From Dipteris shenzhenensis (Eukaryota > Polypodiophyta > Polypodiopsida > Gleicheniales): 64,000 nucleotides of DNA. Shown here piece after piece: positions 56,986 to 64,000 of this stretch. The DNA is taken from the NCBI GenBank assembly GCA_047967505.1, contig CM106540.1. One strand, 5' to 3'. Each line of letters starts with the position of its first letter. Position 1 is the first letter of the stretch. A program made the translations under genes and the position numbers. The notes beneath the pieces are model-generated. The model saw only the letters and a list, made by a program, of their open reading frames with translations, searched no databases and was not told the origin of the DNA.

Positions 56986-57461
56986 TATCTTTATACTTGT
57001 ATGCTTGTTCAAGCCTTTAATTGGGATGCGTAAATCTCATAAATTTTTTATATTTTCCTCCAAGAGGAGAAGAGACTGAGTGTAATGAAAGCATGCTATC
57101 TTTATACTTCTATGATTATTTAAACCTTTATTTTTATTTGGGATGTGTAAATCTCATAACTTTTTAAATTTTTCCTCCAAGAGGAGGAGAGACTCACTCT
57201 AATGAAAGCATGTATGAAACCTTACTTTTTAAATTTTTGCTCCAAGAGGAGGAGAGACTCACTCTAATGAAAGCATGTATGAAACCTTATCTGTATACTT
57301 CTATGCAGTCTAATGGAAAAACCATTATTAATGTTGGGGAACAACCTAAAAATATGACTACATTGCAACATGTATGAAATATTATCTTTATATTTCTATG
57401 CTTCTTTAAGCCTTTATTTGGGATGTGTACATCTCATAACTTTTTTATATTTTTATAGCAG
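56986..57461. repeat. Intronic tandem repeat, ~110-bp units
   Basis: Four diverged units share CTCCAAGAGGAGGAGAGACT, CTAATGAAAGCATG and AAACCTTATCTTTATACTTC. They lie between the catalytic exon of module 1 and its tail exon and probably expanded within the intron. The PQENMTTLPHV end of module 1 is repeated in decayed form near 57340-57380, so part of the coding exon was copied too. Confidence 0.75.
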
Positions 57462-58705
57462 AAGGAGGATGTAGAAGACATAGCAAGTGAAGAAGAATAC
57501 GATGTAGACTACTCTCTCAATAAGATGAGTCATGAAAATATGACTCTATTGCAGCAGATTGGAAGTTCATTCACTGCTATGTTGTTAATTCAACAACAAC
57601 CTCATTTTTTTGAATTTGGTGAAAAAGAGATTTTAATCCTCTTGAATCCTAAGAAAGAGGTTAATGTCAAAGTCATTACAACCATCCTCAGGTTTGATGC
57701 ATCCTTTTCCTTGGCTTTATACTTTGCTTATTTTGATTAAACCCAAGAAGCTAATACTTTTTTTTTAAATATAGTAATGTTATAGAAGATTTTCCTCAAA
57801 ATATACAAAGAGTTTCATATATGCTCGATCCTCTTATTTCAGAAGTGGTTAGCAACAAAAAAGAAACCATAGAGGATGTTTGCAAGTGGTTGAAGCACGT
57901 TCCTATGAATGAGGCACGAGTTATCTTTACAGCATATTATGAGAAGTAAGCATGAAACCCTACTTGTTTTTTCTATTGCGTTGCTAGAATTGTCTCAAAC
58001 ACAGTAATTATTCTTTATTGATAATGCAGCTTACATTGGAGTTTGGTGGTTGTGGACATCTTTGCTAAGAAGTGGTTCTTTGCCAACTCAATGACATCCG
58101 TCCATGGCACTATGTTAGAGTAAGTATAGACTACACTTGTTGTCACTTCTTGACATGTAGATTGATATGCAATGCACATATTCACTGTTGATGTGTAGAT
58201 CGGCTCGAAAGTTGGTAGGTGCTATCGACACAGTAATGCGGCAACGTGACTTGGCACAACAAATAACATGTCAGGTATCACATCAAGAGGATAGCCACAT
58301 CTATAATTGTGGATGGAGGGTGGGCTACAATTGCTTTTTGGTACTTGGTCAAATTTTTGAGATACAAAATGACACCACACTGTCAACATATACGGACTTG
58401 CATCTCCATGCATTTATAACATGTACCATTCGAGCAATCATTAAGGGCAACATTATGGACCCTCCCACAAGTCAAATAGATAATGGCTTAGAGGAGTGCG
58501 AAATGAATGCCGTCAAAGAGTCAAAGGGGATAGAAGACCTCAACTCTACAAACATGGCTTCATTGGAAGAATTGGGAAGCTTTTTTAATATTAGGGTTAT
58601 GATTCAACATAGACCTCAGTATCTTGAATTTGCTGAAGAGGAGATTTCAATCCTCTCTAGAGCTTCAAATGAGGTCAATAACAACGTTATTATGGCCATT
58701 CTCAG
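57462..58705 (+). pseudogene. Tail of C48 module 1 and complete C48 module 2
   Basis: The exon 57462-57691 encodes KEDVEDIASEEEYDVDYSLN and FFEFGEKEILILLNPKKEVN and ends in CTCAG before GTTTGA. Module 2 follows with exons 57775-57945 (MLDPLISEVVSNKKETIEDV), 58030-58119 (LHWSLVVVDIFAKKWFFANS) and 58199-58705, joined in one open frame with proper GT-AG borders and phases. The last exon contains HQEDSHIYNCGWRVGYNCFL, with the likely nucleophile Cys, and a tail EFAEEEISILSRASNEVNNN like that of module 1. His, Gln and Cys are all present; the usual Asp is Asn. This is the only module without a stop. Confidence 0.72.
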
Positions 58706-58790
58706 GTTTGATACAAACTTTTTCTCTACTTGATAATTCAATATTTTGATTAAATCTAATAAGCTAATATTCATTTATTTGTTGGTGCAG

Positions 58791-59806
58791 TATAGTTATC
58801 TCATGATTTTGTAGAGCTATACAAAACCGTGTGTATATGTTGGATTCTCTCCTTTCTCTTATACTTAGTGATAGCATAAAGACGATAGCCGATGTTTGTA
58901 AATGGTTACAGCCTTTACATTTACATGGTGTGCGAGTCCTATTTATGGCATATCACGAGATGTAAGTATCATGGCAACCTTTATTTTCATCTTATACTGG
59001 CAACATTATGTTAAATAATAATGGTTCTTAATTATTCGTGTAGGGAACATTGGAGTCTGGTGGTTTGGGACCTTGAAGACAACTATTGTTGGTTTGTTAA
59101 CTCGATTGCAGGCTTTCATGGCTCAGTGCAAATGCAAGTATTCTATTAATCTGTTGTTACTTCTATATTATGTACCTTATGTAATAGACACACTAAGTTT
59201 TTTTAATATGTCATGATGAGCAGGTCGGTTGAGAAGTTAGTATTTGCTATCAGAGAAATAGGATAGTACAAAGACTCAGTAGACTTCCAAAAGCATTTAG
59301 TAGTAGAGCAGGAAGATGGGCATAGTTGTGCGTGGAGAGTTGCCTATAACTGCATATGTTGATTTTCAAAGAAATTTTCTCACTTAATCCACAGGTCTCA
59401 TCAGAAGACTCTTTGAAGCTCAAATATTCAGAGGAGAATATACAATTGTTTAGGGTTGAAATCATTCGAGACCTAATTGCTGCCATTAGAATACAACGTG
59501 CAACTGTAGCAATATTAGAGCTTGAATTTAAGGAAGAGAAGACTGAGTCTATTGTGAAAGCACTGCACACTACAAAAGAAGTAGACTCAGTGTACACCTA
59601 CAGCACCACAGCCTCCACTGGAAGCATGAGAAGAGTTGCCACAGCCTCCGTTTGCATTTAAGGAAGAGGATACCGAGTCTACTCCGAAAGCACTACATAC
59701 TACAGAAGAAGTAGAGACTGAGTGTACATCTAGAGCACCACAGCCTCCATTGGAAGCATCAGAAGAGCTGCCACAGTCTCCACTAAAAGCATCAGAAGAG
59801 TTGTGA
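58791..59806 (+). pseudogene. C48 module 3 and C-terminal tail
   Basis: Exon 58791-58961 (171 bp) has one in-frame TGA near its start and then VYMLDSLLSLILSDSIKTIA. Exon 59044-59133 (90 bp) encodes EHWSLVVWDLEDNYCWFVNS and ends in a GC donor (AATGCAAGT). The next exon begins at 59224 (SVEKLVFAIREIG, then TAG) and contains VEQEDGHSCAWRVAYNCIC with the Cys kept but Gly changed to Ala. A one-base shift near 59360 leads into IFKEIFSLNPQVSSEDSLKL. The tail repeats EFKEEKTES...KALHTTKEV and PQPPLEASEELPQ twice. Confidence 0.68.
59505..59806 (+). repeat. Coding minisatellite in the C48 tail
   Basis: A unit of about 150 bases (AAGGAAGAGAAGACTGAGTC..., GCACTACATACTACAGAAG, AGCACCACAGCCTCCA, GCATCAGAAGAG) occurs about twice with a further partial copy. 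The two copies are in different frames relative to each other because of an indel. Confidence 0.65.
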
Positions 59807-60648
59807 TGCATGTATGATGTTGTGTTTGTATATATGCATGAGGAGCATATTCTCATGATGTTGTTTATTCCATGAATATTATGGTTGACATTTATTTGTT
59901 GCAATGTATGAATCATGATATAGTTTTTGTTGATTATACACCAATTTTGTGACTTATTACTTAAGTGGCATTTAGTCATGATATTTATATATTTATTTCA
60001 TGCACACAATTTTATGATATGAATGTGTGATGATGTGATTATTTGGAAATATAACCTTGTGTGATGAGAATTTTGATATGAATATGTGATGATGTAATAT
60101 TTGTAATATATTTCAATTTAAAGTATCAATTCCCAATGCTCCACTCACTTAAAGTACAGCATTCCCAATGCTTTGTAAAATTTTATTCAGTTGGACAGTC
60201 TCCACTCACTTAAAGTAGAGCATTCCCAATGCTTCTCTCACTTTATTCCAACCCTTATCCTTATCATAGCAAACACATCGTGCCTTAGTGCACTTGTATT
60301 CTTCCATCCTAGTCCTTCCACAAACACTCTCTTATTTCTTACATCCTAGTCCCAATTAACTTGTATTCGTCTTTCACTTTACGTCTTCCCTCACTTTCTA
60401 TCACTCTTGAAGGAGGGGCGGCTCACTGTGCATCCCTCGCTATTGCTCCCTCACTCTCCTTCTCCCACTTTCCCTCTAAGACAATGACTACTTACTACCC
60501 GACTTCATTTATTGAACTCAAATTCTGTCTTAGATCCATTTTGTATGGAAGGGAAAATCATTCGAGGAGGATATGTTATACACATGGCTGCTTGATTTGA
60601 ACTCACAGCAAAAGAGGTGAATATCACTAGCTTTCTTTTTTGATTCTT
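59807..60648. other. Downstream of the C48 gene, short repeats only
   Basis: TTATGATATGAATATGTGATGATG-like words recur near 60015-60100 and CATTCCCAATGCT with CCACTCACTTAAAGTA recurs three times at 60120-60240. Poly-A signal-like AT stretches follow the stop codon. No gene is seen. Confidence 0.45.
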
Positions 60649-61593
60649 TTAATCACGTACTCCCCCTTCATCTAACCTTAGGCATTTTATTTGCAAGCCT
60701 GTTTCTTTTTCAACCATAGCTTTAAAAGCTCTCAAATGCCCAAACACTTCACTTTTCTTTTTCATAAAATACACCCAAACTTTTTTGCTATAGTCATCAA
60801 TAAAAGTGACAAAATAATGACAGTCTCCAATAGATGCAGCCTTAGTAGTCCACACATCAGAGTGGATTAATTCCAATGGCCTCTTACTCTCTTGAACATG
60901 TCTAGGAAATGGTTTCCTTGCCTGTTTTCCAAATTGACAGGCTTCACATACCTTATGCATTTCTGCAACCTTGAACTTAGGCAATCCTGCAACAATATTT
61001 TGGGCTTGCATTCATTTAAGTCATTGTACATTAACATGACCAATGCGTTTATGCTAGATATCAATATCTGCAACTACAATGGTCCCATGTGCAAACATGG
61101 CTGCACTCAATTCAAGCATGTCCACATCCAATGTAAACATCATGCCTTTCTTCTGCCCTTTTGCTATCAAACAACCTTTATTTTTCATATCCTCAACAAA
61201 GCATCCATGAGGATTAAATTTGACCCGCAAGCCCTACTCAACCATTTGACCAACAAAAACCAGGTTCTTGGTGATATGTAGGACATGAAATACATCAAAC
61301 AAGTATTTCTTTTTCCCATCTTGCATAGACAAAGGAATTTTACCAATTTGCACAATAGGATGTGTAGTATCATCACTAGTCTCCACAAATCCTAGTCTTT
61401 CCATTTTCCTTATCCATTCTGCATGACCTATCATGTGGTTTGACACACTTGAGTCAACATACGACACATCATTGCTTTCTTCTGCACTTGTCACATAATT
61501 GGTCATGTGCTACACCATAAACAAATGCTCATTTCTATCATCACCCTATCTACTAGAGGATGCATATTTGCCTTGCTGCAATTTTTGAGTCAT
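60649..61593 (-). pseudogene. Truncated copia fragment, protease to integrase
   Basis: On the minus strand a start-like MTQKLQQGKYASSSR leads, past stops, to SYVDSSVSNHMIGHAEW, the protease motif with Ser for the Gly of DSG, then FHVLHITKNLVFVGQMVE. After broken frames come ACQFGKQARKPFPRHVQESK (integrase finger), LELIHSDVWTTKAASIGDC, YFVTFIDDYSKKVWVYFMK and CLRLDEGGVRD, where homology ends. The family differs from the two large copia copies in this window. No LTRs are visible, so it is a fragment. Confidence 0.85.
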
Positions 61594-61630
61594 GATATCA
61601 ATGCTACCGAGTTAAATTTTCATACAGGAG

Positions 61631-61785
61631 ATGGCGGTGGCTAGAAGCTGTATTGAAAAAAATGGTGAAGATGAGGAAAGCCAAGAGAGAAAAGAAGAGT
61701 TGTCGAATGCTTACAAGTTGGTAGAAGATTCGAAACAGGTTGTGAGGAGATTTGCAATGCCAGCCCTGGTTACGCATGGCCTGTA
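61631..61785 (+). other. Small open frame of unknown nature
   Basis: The frame MAVARSCIEKNGEDEESQER to RFAMPALVTHGL has a charged composition and an ATG after AGGAG. I see no homology and no splice context that would make it convincing. The surrounding 61594-62268 is AT-rich with a repeated block (TGTACTCTAGTTTTAATAAC at 62111 and 62220). Confidence 0.2.
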
Positions 61786-62268
61786 GGTTTAAAGTCTGCT
61801 TGTTTTCATGAAGCCAATGCCATAGTAGGCACTTTTGAGGACATATGCTAGACTCTCTAATGACTTAATAGTCAAGTGATGGAAATTTAATTCCATAGAG
61901 ACTCATGTGTTTTTTCTAAAGTAACTGTAATAGAGAAGAAATGAAACTATAGTTCACAAAGACTTTTTAGTTCTCTAATGTAAAGTTGTAATAGACAAGA
62001 GAGACAAAGATGAGATCTTCTAGGTTGAGCTAATGGAAGGTGTTTTTTAACACCATATGGCTTTGAGTTATATGATCTACTTCTTGTACAAATGTGTCAT
62101 GCTTTTTTTAAAATGTACTCTAGTTTTAATAACATGTCACACCATTTTTTCTAATTTGATTTTTTTAAATGATCTTACTTTTTGTCTCTTTTAACAATGT
62201 GATGTCCTCTTTTTGTAATGTACTCTAGTTTTAATAACATGTCACGTCATTTTTTCTAATTTGATTTT

Positions 62269-62690
62269 TTAAAATTTTACTTTTTGACTCAAAGTTTTGT
62301 TTTCTAAGAGCCTCTTTTTTTTAAATGCTTTATCCAAAATTATCTCACAAAACGAATTTGGACAGTGCACCAGTCCAAAATTAATGAAATAGGTGTTTAC
62401 GACTATGGGCCATGTCGACCAAGATGTCGAGCATAACCCGAAAGGATTCACACTGTCCATGGTGAGCCCAAGATGTAAGTTGCGTGGCTCCCTCGCAAAG
62501 TCTGACCACTGATTATCTATGTGCTTCCAAGTTGCACAATCTACAGGAATCCTCAATGTGTCATTGTTGGACCGATGAGATGCATGCCATGAGAGGGGGC
62601 CCATTTGGAGTCCCAGATGCACCTCTCAATAATTGCAAGTGGAAGTCAAATTGCACCTCTAAACATATGCCAAACTAAAGTAAAATAGCA
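62269..62690 (-). pseudogene. CACTA (En/Spm) TNP2-type transposase fragment
   Basis: The minus strand reads LRIPVDCATWKHIDNQWSDF, then AREPRNLHLGLTMDSVNPFG and STSWSTWPIVVNTYF. This is the conserved TNP2 block (HP.DS..WK..D...P.FA.DPRN..LGL..DG.NPF...S..YS.WPV). The fragment is about 117 codons; the remaining enzyme and the CACTA ends are absent. It lies next to the inverted copy of the AT-rich repeat. Confidence 0.85.
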
Positions 62691-62899
62691 TCTTGAAATG
62701 TATAGAATATATAGGAAATGACAATATTTATAGGATAGAGATAGGTTATGGTCATTGAGATAACCCTAGTTATACTGCTTGACTTGAAGCATCTGTTGAA
62801 TGATTGGTTGGCATGACTGGCTCCTAACTAGTTGGGAATAGCTAGCCCTAAACAACTTTTTGACTAGGCCTAAACTAGATCATCTTGCTCTAGCTTGTT

Positions 62900-63505
62900 A
62901 ACTCAGCCTAGTTACTCTACCTAAATTATGAAACAACTCTTAACCAACTATATAATCTATAATATTCCACATAAAGATAGATGAACGCACACCACAATAA
63001 TTTCTTTTTTTTAATAGATGATTTCTAAAAACAAAATTTAAACGTTATATTTAATTCAAAACTTCACTAATTTAAAAAATAACATGCAAACTAATTTAAT
63101 CTTTTTTTTTTTAATAGATGATTTTAAAAAACAAAATATATACTTTTTGACATTTAAATAAAAACTTCACTAACTTAAATAACATAAAAGCTACCTTAAA
63201 CTCTTATTTTCTTTTTTTTAAAAAGATGATTTTTAAAACTAAAATTTAAACGTTTTTTTATTTAAATAAAAATAGCACTAATTTAAAAAATAACATAAAA
63301 ACTACTTTAATCTCTCTTTTTTTAAATAGATGATTTTAAAAAATAAAATATATACATTTTCACATTTTAAATAAAAAATTACGTAATTTAACAAAACTTT
63401 AAAATGCATTTGAAATTTTGAAATATTTTATAATTCAATTAGATATTCCTATAAACTAAAATAATATAAAAGCTACTTTAAACTCTTATTTTCTTTTTTT
63501 TAATA
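62900..63505 (-). repeat. Inverted copy of the AT-rich repeat element
   Basis: Reading on the minus strand, AT-rich units (AAAATAAGAGTTTAAAGTAG, GTGAAAATGTATATATTTT) lead into GGTGTGCGTTCATC, GTGGAATATTATAGATTATA and TAATTTAGGTAGAGTA, as at 37540-39432. Three to four repeat units are present against about eight there. The two copies are in opposite orientation 23 kb apart. Confidence 0.85.
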
Positions 63506-63886
63506 GATGAGCATATGTCTCCGTCTCTTATGCTTATGCTTATGCATATGTCTCCTCTTATGCATAAGCATAAGCATGAGCATATGTCTCCTCTTATGCA
63601 TAAGCATAAGCATGAGCATAAGAGAAGGAGACATATGCTCATGCTTATGCTTAAGAATGAGCATAAGAGAAGTAAACATATGCTTATGCATAAGCATGAC
63701 CATATGTATCTTTTTCCCTCTTTACTTTCCCTCTTCTTCTCTCTTTCTTTCCCTCTTTCCCCTTTTCCAATCTCTCTTTCCTTTCCCTCTTCTTCTCTCT
63801 TTCCCCCTTCTCTTATGCTCATGCATAAGCATAAGCATAAGCATGAGCATATGTCTTCGTCTCTTATGCTTATGCTTATGCATAAG
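63506..63886. repeat. Palindromic short repeats of ATGCTTATGCATAAGCAT type
   Basis: GCTTATGCATAAGC-like dyads and CATATGTCTCCTCTTATGC units alternate at 63508-63705 and 63815-63886, separated by a CT-rich tract (63715-63810). ATGCTTATG and its complement CATAAGCAT are intermixed, so hairpins are possible. The MITE at 63887 inserted in this repeat. Confidence 0.8.
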
Positions 63887-64000
63887 CTCGGGGAGGTCAC
63901 TCATCGTATGTAACCCTATCACGTGAGTTCAACAAAAGGATATTTTTTATTTCTAAAATTTACAGAAATAAATATACATAAGGGACTATTTAAAATAGTT
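63887..64000. mobile_element. MITE copy 4, cut by the window end
   Basis: Start CTCGGGGAGGTCACT and the following 100 bases match copy 1 in the same orientation. TGCATAAG at 63879-63886 would be the left target copy; the right one is outside the window. Confidence 0.88.

Larger units (their letters stand above)
53095..59806 (+). pseudogene. Multi-exon gene with three tandem Ulp1/C48-like protease modules
   Basis: The N-terminal half (53095-56250) is about 1000 codons of unrecognised sequence with several stops and shifts. The C-terminal half holds three repeats of the same exon set: a 171-bp exon (56254-56424, 57775-57945, 58791-58961), a 90-bp exon with LHWSL (56509-56598, 58030-58119, 59044-59133) and an exon with QxDGHSxGWRVxYNC. 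His, Asn in place of the usual Asp, Gln and Cys match the order of Ulp1/SENP (MEROPS C48) cysteine proteases. The end (PQPPLEASEELPQSPLKASEEL, TGA at 59804) is a short acidic, proline-rich tail. C48 domains occur in plant host deSUMOylases and in many plant transposons; which applies here is not known. A MITE splits the N-terminal part. Confidence 0.75.

Overview
This window looks like a piece of nuclear DNA from a land plant, built almost entirely of transposable elements and tandem repeats. The plant signals are Ty1/copia elements primed by initiator-Met tRNA (TGGTATCAGAG), TTTAGGG telomere-type repeats, hAT and CACTA transposase remnants, spliceosomal introns with GT-AG borders, and a low overall GC content. 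The species is not identifiable from this alone; a fern, lycophyte or bryophyte would fit the protein families I recognise, but that is inference. I see no clearly intact host gene, no rRNA or tRNA gene and no CRISPR array.

Layout. 1-4375: a decayed copia element on the plus strand, 5' end outside the window, inserted in a satellite. 4376-11257: that satellite, made of about 182-bp monomers arranged as an A-B-C trimer of about 545 bp (higher-order repeat), as in many centromeric arrays. 11552-14602 and 17277-20799 (both minus): two diverged copies of one DNA-transposon family whose DDE-type transposase I cannot assign to a named superfamily. 22340-23545: a broken coiled-coil/RING gene. 24942-29460 (minus): a hAT relic split by a 2.2-kb non-autonomous LTR element (25708-27885). 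31330-32700: degenerate tandem repeats. 33954-35919 (minus): a second, different hAT relic. 36074-37086: a 281-bp tandem repeat. 37099-37413: an array of the 16-bp palindrome TACCTCGATCGAGGTA ahead of a TATA box and a short possible first exon; a similar array (14848-15023) lies ahead of the first DDE transposon. 37540-39430: AT-rich tandem repeats, recurring inverted at 62900-63505. 41515-42080: interstitial telomere motifs inside a 164-bp repeat. 42160-45192 and 51108-51890: polypurine minisatellite with GC-rich palindromic cores, interrupted by a full-length copia element (45198-51102, minus, perfect GAAAC target duplication). 53095-59806 (plus): a multi-exon, decayed gene with three tandem Ulp1/C48-like protease modules. 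60649-61593 (minus): copia fragment. 62269-62690 (minus): CACTA fragment.

A 246-bp MITE family with 8-bp target duplications occurs four times (13848, 20963, 53303, 63887). Two copies sit inside coding sequence (the first DDE transposon and the C48 gene), and in both the reading frame is continuous again if the MITE and one target copy are ignored, which fixes the order of insertion events.

The parts most likely to be new are the triplicated C48 gene, the DDE transposon pair, the palindrome arrays upstream of two start sites, and the higher-order satellite.
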